Part shown: positions 1 through 9,913 of the stretch, piece by piece
Layout of the letters: the number at the start of each line of letters is the position of its first letter
Position numbering within the stretch: position 1 is the first letter of the stretch
Assembly: GCA_903772945.1 (NCBI GenBank)
Contig: CAICTM010001525.1
Coordinates: 1-27,629, forward strand
Direction of reading: 5' to 3'
DNA: 27,629 nucleotides
Source: Seminavis robusta
Taxonomy: Eukaryota; Bacillariophyta; Bacillariophyceae; Naviculales; Naviculaceae
Notes under the pieces: generated by a model
Told to the model about the DNA's origin: nothing
The model's database searches: none
What the model saw: the letters and a program-made list of their open reading frames with translations, nothing else
Translations under genes and position numbers: made by a program

Positions 1-1366
1 CGCCCCGTAAAGTTGACCGAGCGAATGCCTTGGAGGTGGAGCTCGCCCTTGATGGAAGTATTGCTGGGAACGGCTGCTGCAGCCTCGCAAGCTCCAATGC
101 CAATGGCCATCACTGCATCATACAGGTACGCACTGCCCACCCACCAACTCTGTATTTGGTGCAAGATTGTGGCCAAAGTCACTTCTTGTGTATTGTTGTC
201 ATTTGCATTGTGAGACCATGCATTGTAGTAGTCTTGGATGGGTGTGAGCGCCTCCAATCGTTCCACAAAGCTATGGTTTTGTTGAAAGAATGCCGTTTGA
301 AACTTTTGGCCTCCACCAATCGCAAAGGCATCGTGAGGATTCAAAAAGGCCGCCCCATTGAGATAATAGTGGCGTCGTCCAAAGGTGGCATGGCTGTGGT
401 TCAACAGTTGCATTTGGTCGTAGCACGAGAGTTCCGAGACACCACCCATGACGATCCACAAATGCCGGCCCTGATCCAACTCCAAATCGGATGCTGCCTC
501 GTGAACATCCATGGCATCCCATTTCATATCATCCGAGATCCATACAATGGTCCGAAAGCCCGTCTCCAAGACCCGTTCCAAGGCATGACGGACGGAGGAA
601 TCGGCAAGACCACTGTTTCTAGCCGTTGTTGTTGTCGACTTGGAACGGTATGGAAAGGTTCGTACGTGATCCATTCCCAATAAGAGGACTCGTAAGATAT
701 CCACCTTTTGCATGGCACTCGCACTGGTACTGGAGTAGAGCACGGCAATGTAGTTGGTGCGTCCCACATGTTCCAGATACCTTACCAGAAAGGCCATTTC
801 AGCCGACGAGTCGGCAGAGACCTGGGAAAAGTAGGGAAACCGATTGGCGAGTGAATTGTCAAATGCTTTGTGCGCTACAATGGGAATCTCCAAGGTATTG
901 GCAATGACGCTGAGCTCCAATGCCGGCATTTCATGAAACGGACCGGCAATGGCATCCAAGGATTCGAGAGGTGCCAATTTGGGAAGCGTCAAGTGGGTCC
1001 CCGTATCCATGACGGTGATATTATTGGTGTCAAAGCGAATGGGACAGGACTCATACTGCTTCAGTTCCGCTACTACCGAAGAATCTCGCGCATTGAAATG
1101 ATCCACGGCCAGGAGCGCCGACGCCAACTGGATCCAACCAGGGTCGGGTACTGGGAAGTTGCTACCGAGAAAGAATCAAAGAAAAAGATCATAAGACACA
1201 ATGGCTCTCCTAAAGCAAGTAAGCAAGAAGAACAGCAGGAAACTCACTCATTGGTAAGAGGTACTGCTACCAACAGAGAGAGGTTGACCCCAATCGAAGC
1301 CGTTCCGTCAAGTATTAGGATGCAGAATACCGCCAACAACAATAAGCTGCTCCGGAAAACGAGCAT
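1..1366 (-). CDS. GABA-B-type class C GPCR, ligand-binding half (3' end cut by window edge)
   Basis: Partial gene of two exons, complement(1248..1366) and complement(1..1161), separated by an 86-nt GTGAGT...TAG intron (1162..1247, phase 2). About 426 codons are visible before the edge. The start at 1366 gives a hydrophobic signal peptide (MLVFRSSLLLLAVFCILIL). It is followed by an extracellular periplasmic-binding/Venus-flytrap domain with stretches shared with the plus-strand neighbour: DPGWIQLASALLAVDHFNAR, AIAGPFHEMPALELSVIA, PIVAHKAFD, YFSQVSAD, ALYDAV-like YLYDAVMAIGIGACEA. By family knowledge this domain binds an amino-acid-like ligand at the cell surface, and a 7TM domain should follow outside the window. 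It is head-to-head with the paralogue starting at 1876. Unlike that paralogue, it has no intron just before the YLYDAV segment. The ligand is unknown. Confidence 0.85.
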
Positions 1367-1875
1367 GGTTAACACCTCGATCTCTCCTCATAGGTAGGTC
1401 CAATTATATTTGCGATTTAGTACTTGCTTCAGCCAACCAAAGAGATAGTAACAACAATGATGATGATTTCTTTTCCTTGCTTCCAGAAAACGACAATGAT
1501 GGATCGGGTCGAGCTAGCTAGTCCTTAACCCAAAACGACAGTTATAGAACTAAGGTTAACCAAATCAGCGCTCTTCTTTCTGGTAAAAGTGACCTTAACC
1601 TTACTGTAAGTTGTTTCCCGAAAAGTTCACACGATCGTTCCCAAGGCGCTTCGAGGCGAAGAGGCGAAGACGATGACAAAACCAATTTTGAAGAAACTCT
1701 CAATTTTGAAGAAGCAGCGGTGCTTCGACGGCTGTAGACTTGGCTATTGATCGAGTTTTTGCCTAGTAGCTACTAGCCAGCTTTAGAGATATCCGGTATC
1801 CGGATATAGAAAGTTCCCAGTTGAGGAGTATCGATATCATCAACGTCTTGATCTGTGGGAAGAAATTTTCTGGCA
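1367..1875. promoter_or_regulatory. Shared intergenic region between divergent receptor genes
   Basis: These 509 bp separate the two divergent start codons, so they must hold both promoters and both 5' leaders. They contain CCTTAACC at 1523-1530, AAGGTTAACC at 1552-1561 and CCTTAACC again at 1593-1600: three copies of one TTAACC core, in both orientations, within 78 bp. They also contain a small GAGGCGAA repeat near 1653-1670. No gene is seen. Assigning promoter function is inference from position. Confidence 0.45.
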
Positions 1876-4845
1876 ATGTTTCCGACGCAAAATGGGCGAG
1901 CCCTGCCGTTACTGCTGTCTTGTTTCCTGCTGTTGCTCACATATGTGACGGGTAGAATAAGAGGCCAAGACGGTACTTTTTCATTGCTTATAGCTGTGCC
2001 ATTGTCGAAAAAGTAAGTTGCTTTTATGATATGAGAGCAATACTCCCAGAGAGTAAGGTTCCGCTCACATTCTTGCTGTTCCTCTCTGCTACATGTAGCA
2101 ACCAGACGGTCCTCGATCCAGGATGGTTCCACATGGCAGCCGCGTTACTGGCAGTGGATCATTTCAATACTCGAAATGACTCCATTGTCCGCGAATTGGG
2201 AGAGCTACAAGAATGTGGCATTCAATTTGGCAATGTCGTGGCAGTCGACACGGGCACCAACAGCCATCAGGCCATGGAATATGTGGTGGAACAGTTGCAA
2301 GAAATGGGACCCGTAGACTCCATTGCAGGACCCTACAATGAAATCCCGGCATTGGAGCTCAGCGTCATGGCCACGGGCATGAAGGCACCCATTGTGGCGC
2401 ATCGAGCCTTTGACAGCAATTTGCTGGATCCGCAACGGCATCCCTACTATTCTCAGGTATCGGCCGATTTTTACAGTGAGATGCAATTCATTTCCAATTA
2501 CTTGCGATATATTGAACGAGACAACTACATTGCCATTTTGTACAGTTCCACTCCCGGTGAGGTACAAAAGGTGGACATTCTCCAAACGGTCTTAGAGGTG
2601 GATGGCTTTGATCAAGTCAGGATTTTTGGCTACAAGGCAGATGGTAACGAGAGAAAAGCGGATAGAAGTGTCCGCAATGCTTTGGAAGGGATCATAGAAA
2701 CAGGGTATAGAACCATCATTCTATTGCCCTCTCAACTGGAGATGGACACTCCCATCATTGGAAAACATGCCATGGATCTTGAGATGGATCAGGGAGGCCA
2801 CTTTTGGCTCATGAGTGGAGGAGTGGCAGAGCTGACGTCCATGGAAATCCATGATTACATACGTCGTAGCTTTGATCTCAACGCGACGTTCTTGAAAGGT
2901 TCGGCGTATGCTTATACCGTGGATGACACGCAACATCTCGACTTTTCAGACACTGTGCTCCAGCATCAACGAAGGCCCTTCTTTGATAGGGTCCAGAGAT
3001 TGAACCCTGTTTCAATCGACTTTGGTGAAAATGCTTCGAGTGATGCGTTTCCCATTCAGAAGATTGTACAGAGCTCAAACAGTTGGATGAGGGTATGTTC
3101 GATACTGTTGTCATCGTGGTTTATCTCCTTGAAGCGGCACTAACTAACAGGAGATGTCTGTTCGCAGGGCACGTCATTCATGTTTGACGCTGTGATATCC
3201 ATCGGCATGGGTGCTTGCAAGGCGCTTGCCCAAAGGGGAACGAACGAAACTACAATGACAGGTGAAATGCATCTAAAAGGAATCAGATCGGTCCGGTTTC
3301 ATGGCGCTTCGGGGGACATTAATTTCGGCCAACCCGGAAAACCCGGGAGTCGAGGTGCCAACACAGTGCCATTTGCTATAGCAAACTTGATTCCTCATGG
3401 GAACAACGGGTGAGTCAAAATATGCTCCCCTGCTTTCTCTCACAACAAACTCATTCCTCACCCGTCGTCTCGTGGCCAGGTCTTTGTTCGTCAACACGGA
3501 ATCTTGGGATCCACGAAGTAGCGATTGGATCCAAAACACTCCATTCGTCTACGCAGATGGAACGACGAACCCACCCAAGCTGAGAGACGATCCGGACATG
3601 AACTATCTGAGCCCTTCGTTCCGAGCGGCTGGGCTCGCATTGATGTCGGTTGCTCTGGTCTTTGTCTTTTCGTGTGCCCTTTGGGTGTTTGTACATCGCC
3701 ATCACAGCGTGGTCATTGCAGCCCAGCCCAGCTTGCTTTATGCTCTGTGTCTGGGTTCAACCATGATGGCGCTCGCTATCCTGATGTACTCCTACGACGA
3801 AAGCTATGGTTGGACGCAAGAGATGCTCGATAGGATGTGCACCGCGAATATTTGGATCGATTCTTTGGGACACATGATTGCCTTCAGTGCTCTTTTCACA
3901 AAGGTAGGTGTGATTGACCGGTTCTCTTCTGTGCCTCCTTGGATTCGTCGGCCAAGCTAACCCTCTGCTGTTGGCTGCAGCTGTGGCGCGTCAACCGATG
4001 CATGAGATACAACACAAGCCAAGTGAATTTTTGGAGGGTCATGTGGCCCAGCGTTCTGCTGATCGGCACAGTCATCATCTTGCTGTCCATCCTGACTGCT
4101 GGCGATGGACACGGATGGGAGCGATCGACTTTGGACGAGACAACCGGAGATAGCATTGTGAGATCGTCTACTGATTTTGTTTCTGTGAGAATAACGATAA
4201 CTCTGGGTCCTCACGTGTGGTTTCTGTTTCTTTCAACAGGGGCGATGCGTTATAGGCGACGCGTCTTTCTTGATAGCTGTGATCTACATTCTGCATTTCA
4301 TTCCGGCCATCATGGCAGGCGTCATGGCGTGGAAGACAAGTGGTGTGGACGATCTTTATTCCGAGTCGAAATGGGTACTTGCGTTTATACTGGTTCAGAT
4401 ACAGGTAAGCAGGTGCAGATCATCGAGACATCACGGGCCCTGTTTTGGCTGACGATTCAGTCACCATGCCCACTGACAATTTATGTTCCGCAACTTCTAC
4501 TAGGTTCTGGTGGTGGCCGCACCTGTTGTGGCTCTCCTCAACGACGTGTCAACAGATGCGAGATTCTTCTGCTACACGCTGCTCATATGGACATTTCCAA
4601 TGTCGACGATGGGTCTCATACTCGTGCCTAAGATTGTGATGGTGCAACGAATGAAAAGGAACTCCAATAAAGGCGGACCGCCCTCTAACAATCAGCTTGA
4701 GTCGGGGGACACAGTGGAAGGAGCCAGGGAGAGCGCAGAAGCAGAGTCGAACAATGTCCGTGATAGTACCAGGAGCCTTGAGGGTTCTCAAGAGAAACCT
4801 CGTTCGGGTCGCGGTCCTAGAATCCAAGTCGTTACGTTTGATTAA
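1876..4845 (+). CDS. GABA-B-type class C G-protein-coupled receptor (complete, 7 exons)
   Basis: My exon model is 1876..2012, 2099..3092, 3168..3409, 3480..3903, 3981..4157, 4240..4404 and 4504..4845. It gives one 826-aa frame, and every intron is GT-AG and 70-99 nt. Intron 2 has a TAACTAAC branch-like site. Residues 1-31 look like a signal peptide. A Venus-flytrap ligand-binding domain spans about 50-450 (DPGWFHMAAALLAVDHFNTR, SIAGPYNEIPALELSVMATG). Seven hydrophobic segments begin near residue 508; the third ends in FTKLWRVNRC, a class C hallmark, and the seventh (about 734-756) ends in LVPKI. A polar Ser/Arg-rich tail follows. The start at 2031 is rejected: it lies in intron 1, and exon 1 at 1876 matches the paralogue (LLIAVPLS versus LLVAVPLT) with the same splice phase. 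Role by family: plasma-membrane receptor signalling through G proteins. The ligand is unproven; vertebrate-type GABA sensing should not be assumed. Confidence 0.9.
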
Positions 4846-5578
4846 CGATTCGTGGCACCCGCTGCCCCAGTATGCCCCAAATCAAGTTGTGGGTCAAGGT
4901 GAAGAAATGACCTTGCGGCGGCCTGGTGTTCGTGCTGGTCGTCCACGAAGCTGCCGAGACAACTTCGATCGAGTGCCTTGCCTTCGCAGAGCCCCTCTTC
5001 ATGGCAAATTGCTATCTCTGGAGCGGTGGGAGCATCGGAAAACCGCATGTAAGCGTCCCGGTGGCTGCTTGGCTGTCATCAAGAGAATAATTTCGAAATG
5101 TATTGCACTTAGTCATTCGAAACATATTTCTTCCATCGTATGATCACTGATGATCTAAATTTTAAGCATCGTATGGTCCAACGATCTAAAATCCCACCGT
5201 CAGTGTCCAACCCAGAAGGTGTTATTTCGACGAAACCACTTTTCTTTCGCACATGGCGAGGATTTTCTCTCAATTTATCGCCGGATCGAGCAAGGTGTCA
5301 ATTGTACTTTGCATACAGTAGAGCACCATCTTTCCCTCATGAGGACTGAGTCACCCGAAACGACCAATCATCGCACTTGTCTCCAATGTATTCAGCGGTG
5401 TCTCTGCAGAAAAAGGGTTTGAAGTACCTTCAGTGATGCTTTGAATCCACGATATGTGGATGCCAAGCAGACGGCTTCAGAATGGTTTTGTAACGGAGTT
5501 TTCAGCTGAAGTGCGTTGAAAGCCTTGTTGTTGTTTTTATCCTGACCCCCCAAAGAGAGAGGTTAAAAAACTTCTTCA
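4846..5578. other. Intergenic, no gene recognised
   Basis: This region lies between the receptor stop codon and the convergent fucosyltransferase stop codon, so it should hold both 3' ends. Short open frames occur on both strands up to about 5143, but none resembles a family I know. The decamer GAGAGGTTAA is at 5557-5566, just beyond the fucosyltransferase stop. Confidence 0.6.
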
Positions 5579-6742
5579 TCACAACCCCATCATGTCTCTC
5601 AGTTTCCTTTGGAGTGCTCCTCCATCCCATAGGGCAAAATACTCGTCAATTGTCTCTTGCCCATGGAGCAGAATGGGTTGTTGGTACAACATTTCGTCAT
5701 AGGCGGTTTTGTTGTGGATCAGATACGCCAATTGATCCAATGCTGGCTGAGCATTGTCAATATCGTAATAGACAAATGCCTTGGGGTTGAAAATGCGAAA
5801 AATCTCGGTCGTGCCATAATAAATGGGGATGCATCCCGCAAGGAACCCCGTCAAGATCTTTTCGGTAATGTACAAAGGACGATGCATGTTTTCCATGCAA
5901 AGGCAGAACTGGTAGTCATGAAAGAGATTGTGATTGAACATCCAAAAGGTCATTCCAGTTGTTGTTGCAGTGGGAGGATCTTGGACGGGGGAAAAGTTGT
6001 TTGGGTTGTAGTCCTCGGTTGTTGTGGGTTGTCCTAGCGTTGTTCCATTGCATTTTGTGGCCGAATGATAAATGGGCAGAATGTGGGAGATTTGTCGAAT
6101 GGCTCGTTCTCGATAGGGTTTGCAATTTCCATGCATGTAAATGACGCCGGGATACTTTTGGGTATTGGTCGGTTTGGGTTGCGTCAAATGCTGCAAGAAC
6201 CGTCCGTGTTGTCTCCACATTGTGGGCGGCAGCGACAGCAAGGCCATGGCCATAAAGTAGACCTTAAGCTTGCCTCCTTCGGGGTTATCCCGAACCATTC
6301 CAATTTGAAAGGCTCTGTTACTGCTTTGGCCTTGGTTCAGTTTCTGGGTCATGTCCTTGCGTCGATTTTCGCCATTTACAAAGAGCACTTTGCCAGGAAA
6401 AGCTTCCATGGGAGCGGAACATGGTCCAAACATCCCCACCACCAAAATATCGTTCTCAGTTGGTACCCTTGCGTTCTCCTGACCCTTGTGCAGCTCTATG
6501 GCAACCAGTTCCTTGCGATGGTCTTCATCGTATCCTTCCATAACGTTTACAGCGTAGTCCGGAAAGATTTCTTGTGCTATCTGCCATTGGATCCAACCGC
6601 AAAAGAACAATCCTCCTGATGCCGTGGCGTTGTTTCCCGAGGTGGCGACTTCTTGAACCCCCGGGGGAACAAGACCCTTTTGGCTCTGATACAAGGGCAC
6701 TACTACAACCAAAAACAGGAAGCAGAGATGGATCTTCTTCAT
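5579..6742 (-). CDS. Alpha-1,3-fucosyltransferase-like glycosyltransferase, family GT10
   Basis: Single-exon gene of 387 aa. The N-terminus (MKKIHLCFLFLVVVVPLYQS) is a short cytoplasmic start plus a hydrophobic signal-anchor, as expected for a type II Golgi enzyme. The GT10 C-terminal signature is clear at about 291-330: YITEKILTGFLAGCIPIYYG, then a FNPKAFVYYDI segment. Just before it, FCLCMEN corresponds to the conserved 'KF.LAFEN' strand of the family. By family knowledge it moves fucose from GDP-fucose onto N-acetylglucosamine-containing glycans, for example the N-glycan core or antennae, in the Golgi lumen. The acceptor cannot be read from sequence. Length is normal for the family. It is divergent from the gene at 7144 and convergent with the receptor gene. 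Confidence 0.85.
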   Translation of the reverse strand: MKKIHLCFLFLVVVVPLYQSQKGLVPPGVQEVATSGNNATASGGLFFCGWIQWQIAQEIFPDYAVNVMEGYDEDHRKELVAIELHKGQENARVPTENDILVVGMFGPCSAPMEAFPGKVLFVNGENRRKDMTQKLNQGQSSNRAFQIGMVRDNPEGGKLKVYFMAMALLSLPPTMWRQHGRFLQHLTQPKPTNTQKYPGVIYMHGNCKPYRERAIRQISHILPIYHSATKCNGTTLGQPTTTEDYNPNNFSPVQDPPTATTTGMTFWMFNHNLFHDYQFCLCMENMHRPLYITEKILTGFLAGCIPIYYGTTEIFRIFNPKAFVYYDIDNAQPALDQLAYLIHNKTAYDEMLYQQPILLHGQETIDEYFALWDGGALQRKLRDMMGL

Positions 6743-7143
6743 GCTCTTGTGGCGGCTTCATCATCGTGACCGCCTCCATTTAGTTTTGCTTTGATGATCA
6801 AAGCTGTGAGGTTTCTGTGCGACCGCGGTACCAGGTACTTTAGAAGCCCACTAGGCTGCTGAAGTACTCCTCATGGTTTGTCCGAAGAGGCTCTTTTACG
6901 GCGTTTGGGGATGTGACCAATGACTTAGGAGTACCGGTTTTTTAAAGTATTTGTGTGTTGTCTTTTGGTCTTTTCACGAAGTGTGTTCGTCTGTGTTCCC
7001 ACGATCGACTAAGCAAACCCTCTTCACTCTTCAGCACCTCAACGCAGCTCTCGCTCTCTTCCCATTGTCCATTGTCTTGTCGACGGGCCTGTCTTCGTCT
7101 GCTCTCTCTCTTTGTTAAAAATCGCCCATCCTTCTACGACGCC
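6743..7143. promoter_or_regulatory. Divergent intergenic region between GT10 and CRAL-TRIO-like genes
   Basis: These 401 bp lie between two divergent start codons. The right half (about 6950-7130) is rich in C/T runs (TCTTCACTCTTCAGC, CTCTCGCTCTCTTCC, CTGCTCTCTCTC) and looks like a pyrimidine-rich 5' leader for the plus-strand gene. A TTTTTTAAAG stretch near 6938 is a possible AT-rich promoter element. Function is inferred from position only. Confidence 0.35.
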
Positions 7144-8052
7144 ATGGCCATGAATGATCAGAATCGTTCACAGCATGTTGTGGTGCCAATGCAGTTGTCG
7201 AACAATAATGAGAGTACTTGTAGTAGAGAGCTACCGGCTGTCTTTCGGGATCCCGCAGACCTTCACGAAAACCTGGGCCGTGAAAACCCAGATCGAATGA
7301 AGCTAACTCCGGAAGAGCAGGAGAATGCTCTTGCCATCAAGGAACAGATTGAGGGAATGCCAGATATTGATAATCTGACAGATTTTATGTATGCCCAGCT
7401 TGCCATTATCTGTAAGGAGCATGTCGAAGATGCCGTCAATAGATGCTATGCAATGCAGGATTTTCAGCATGAGTACAAGATTGAGAATCAATACAAACAA
7501 GGATGTCGGGTGATGGAATTGGTCTTCCAACTGTTCCCAGAGGAGTTCTTGTTCTTTGGATTCAGTGAGCAAGATGGCACCTACATGTTTGTGCATGATA
7601 TTACAAAGTTTGAACCAAAAAAGCTGACGACAGCGAAATTACAAGAGGATTGGTTGACCGCGATGTACTACTCCCATATCCTCTTCTTTCCAGATTTTGA
7701 ATCCATCCGCAAAGGGATCATTTGTGTTGCAGAATGTGAGAAAATGGACTTGAGAAGAGATGTTAGCAAGCTTTTTGGCAGATTCTTTTCAGAGTTTCTG
7801 ACCCACTATCCTTTTGATGGGGAATGCAGACATTTCAACACGGGAACCATGATGAACATCTGTGCTTCCATTCTGAGGAAGATCCTTCCAGAAAAACTTC
7901 GAAAAAGTTTCAAAGTGGGTTACCAAATGGAGGGCCATCTTTCCGAAACATTTCTTGTGCCCACTTTGGAACAAGCCAATGCGAGGATGCTGCGCAGAAT
8001 GATGGAGAGCTTGGAGCTGCGGTACACGCATGAAGCATCGTTTTCATTGTAA
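7144..8052 (+). CDS. Probable CRAL-TRIO (Sec14-like) lipid-binding protein
   Basis: Single-exon frame. I choose the ATG at 7144 (GCCATGGCCATGAAT, 302 aa) because the 60 codons upstream from an ATG at 6955 translate a pyrimidine-rich leader of low complexity. The N-terminal part (to about residue 50) is polar. Next comes a helical region (LTPEEQENALAIKEQIEGMP) resembling the helical lobe before a CRAL-TRIO domain. Then comes a mixed alpha/beta part with FFGFSEQDGTYMFVHDI, a GIICVAECEKMD strand, a helix ending in FLTHYPFDGECRHFNTG, and KILPEKLRKSFKVGY. This order (strand, long helix ending in 'YP', 'in.p..f', then 'KI' strand) is that of Sec14/CRAL-TRIO proteins, which carry phospholipids, tocopherol or retinoid-like ligands between membranes. 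Ligand and location are unknown. The family call rests on pattern, not on an alignment. Confidence 0.6.
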   Translation: MAMNDQNRSQHVVVPMQLSNNNESTCSRELPAVFRDPADLHENLGRENPDRMKLTPEEQENALAIKEQIEGMPDIDNLTDFMYAQLAIICKEHVEDAVNRCYAMQDFQHEYKIENQYKQGCRVMELVFQLFPEEFLFFGFSEQDGTYMFVHDITKFEPKKLTTAKLQEDWLTAMYYSHILFFPDFESIRKGIICVAECEKMDLRRDVSKLFGRFFSEFLTHYPFDGECRHFNTGTMMNICASILRKILPEKLRKSFKVGYQMEGHLSETFLVPTLEQANARMLRRMMESLELRYTHEASFSL

Positions 8053-8218
8053 ATGACCGCAAGGGTGTCTGGTGTTACCTACGTAACTCCTGTGAGCAGT
8101 GGTTGTACTTTTGGATTTCGGCTACTGCATTGGTGAAGCTACAGGAATGGAATTTTCAAAGTCATGTTGTCTACAGGTGCTTCTTTTGGATGGCCAATTC
8201 AACATGAGAAGTTCCGGC

Positions 8219-8771
8219 TCACTTCAAGAGGACACCAAGAAAGAGTGAATGATAGTATACAAGGACACAAGCAATCCCCAACATGGTCCCTTTCACCACA
8301 TCCCCGGCACGGTGCCATTTGTCGGCAATGTGACTGCTTATGTTGGACGGCACCAGAAACCCGTTTGACCGACCAGGACAAGGAGGAGAAAAGTCATCCC
8401 ATACCAAGACAAACTGGAACGCCCAGACGGAAACAAAAGCTATACCTCGAGTACCTACTTGGTGGCAGCCGTGCAGCCTTTGGACGTGGGATCCCACGCA
8501 CGCAATGCGTAACAGTTGGGTCTTCTTCGCATAATCTCAAGATGTGGGTCAAGATCTCGCGCTTGCTGATGTCAGGGTGAAGCCCGGAAATGCTGGAAAG
8601 AGAACAGTTCCAGCTAGACTGGTAGAATGTATGGTTCAGAATCATGATGGCCAGAGACAAGACCATGCAGGGTCGGAACAGCATTGGGTGATTCAGTGCA
8701 AAATTTATAATGACATCTCCACTGCTCGGCTGCTTCCAGGGATAGACTTCAGCATCTTGTAGCACACACAT
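8219..8771 (-). CDS. Possible membrane protein gene, spliced or frameshifted
   Basis: Two minus-strand open segments look coding but lie in different frames. The upstream one (from 8771) has a hydrophobic stretch, MLFRPCMVLSLAIMILNHTF, then ISKREILTHILRLCEEDPTV. The downstream one (ending in TGA at 8219-8221) has AFVSVWAFQFVLVWDDF, a hydrophilic linker, SSHIADKWHRAGDVVKGTML, and a C-terminal hydrophobic helix. The frame change falls near 8440-8500. A short intron (for example a weak GTGGGA donor with TAG acceptor, about 58 nt) or a one-base lesion could explain it; I cannot decide which. A possible acceptor (TGTTCTCTTTCCAG) occurs further upstream. No family recognised. The plus strand is also open here but less protein-like. 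Confidence 0.3.
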
Positions 8772-9117
8772 AGATTGCTGTCAGAAACGATGTCACACTG
8801 CTCATATCATAGCACCGACCTGACAGTTCAACAATATCGTCATCTCTCCGTTCTCTTTGGGTGGACTTGTCGCTCTTCGCCGTTGGAAGAAGGGGGAAGA
8901 TTCGAATCGATTCGATTCGTGATTCACTGCAAGACAAAAGGTTAAGGCTCATTTCTACAGCAGTAGTATCAATTGGTTGTTGAGGCCCCGAACCGTCTTC
9001 AAGAGAGGTTAACTTTTTTAAGAGGCATCATCAAGCATCACAAGAACCCAAAGCATCTTGCTTCTTGCCTTATCCCATTTCTACTTACATTCTTTCTATC
9101 AGACTGATTCCATCACC
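8772..9117. other. Intergenic; holds leader of the 9118 gene
   Basis: No gene recognised. It holds a compact set of overlapping GATTCGAATC/GATTCG repeats at 8899-8925, including one perfect palindrome, and GAGAGGTTAA at 9003-9012. A C/T-rich leader runs up to the ATG at 9118. Confidence 0.5.
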
Positions 9118-9720
9118 ATGACTGTTGCAGACTCTTTCAAAGGTGCACGCCGTCTCTCCGCCCGCAATGATGAAGTGCTTTCCTTTGATGTTGGTGGTGA
9201 GTCTACATCATGTTGTTTTGCTGTTGAAGGTCCATGCCGTGTGCCTTGGTTCTGATGTTTGATGGGAAGATACCGGTGATCATGACCTTTACCTTGTCGT
9301 GTGGTGATGACAAGATGGAAGGGAGAGCATGGAAAGGCAGCGTCACAAGAAACATCGTTTGAGTTCAGAGTGTTGTATTTATTTGTGTATGCTACCTCCC
9401 ACACTCACACCTCCATTGTCTCTCTTTATGATCTACCAGATGACAGTGCCAAGTCGATGGAGTACTGCCAGAATTTGGCGAAGACATTGAATAACACGAG
9501 CCAGCTCCCCAAGGCTTGTGAGAAATATCCCAGCGTGGTTCAGGGATTGGAAAAGAAAGCCGCTGATGAAAAATCCAAGCTCAACAAGGCTTTCACTGGA
9601 ATGTCTCCTGGACAAGCCCAGCGTGCCAAGGCCAACCGACTAAAGGGAGTTGAAACTCAGGCTCAGTTCCAACGACGCATGACCCGCTCTCACAGAATGT
9701 CGGGATCCCACCGTGCTTAA
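9118..9720 (+). CDS. Small basic two-exon protein, function unknown
   Basis: Exons 9118..9196 and 9440..9720 are joined over a 243-nt GTGAGT...CTACCAG intron (phase 1), giving 119 aa. The start sits in CACCATGAC with a pyrimidine-rich leader before it. The protein begins MTVADSFKGARRLSARNDEV, then has a helical Cys-containing core (SMEYCQNLAKTL, LPKACEKYPSVVQGLEKKAA) and a very basic, Gln/Arg-rich tail (AQFQRRMTRSHRMSGSHRA). No signal peptide or membrane segment is visible. I do not recognise a family. The clean splice junction, with coding-like sequence on both sides, is the main reason to call it a gene. The intron is the longest in the window. Confidence 0.7.
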
Positions 9721-9913
9721 GCATTATTTTCATAGAGCCATGGTGGTCGATTAATTTTCATTCTGCGGTTGATCCGGCATCCACACACAATCCATCCTCC
9801 CACTACAACTATTTCTACTACACAACCAGGGAGTCACCCCAACTGTCTTCTTCAGTCTACTACAATAGGCAGGAAAAGTCCACTTGTGTGACTTGGCTGG
9901 GATTCATATTTGA

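Noticed and set aside
30..683. 217-codon plus-strand open frame
   Set aside because: It is antisense to the receptor exon, whose minus-strand translation matches the paralogue residue by residue in conserved segments.
2031..2098. ATG at 2031 as start of the plus-strand receptor
   Set aside because: It lies inside intron 1. The upstream exon at 1876 supplies a signal peptide and the LLIAVPLS segment conserved in the paralogue, joined in the same splice phase.
4697..5143. Alternative frame continuing past the receptor stop
   Set aside because: It overlaps the receptor tail in a different frame, is Arg-rich without motif, and needs no splice site that I can see. It is treated as chance.
6955..7143. 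Upstream ATG for the CRAL-TRIO-like gene
   Set aside because: The extra 63 residues translate a C/T-rich leader with Ser/Leu/Arg-rich low complexity. The ATG at 7144 has a better context and begins normal protein sequence.
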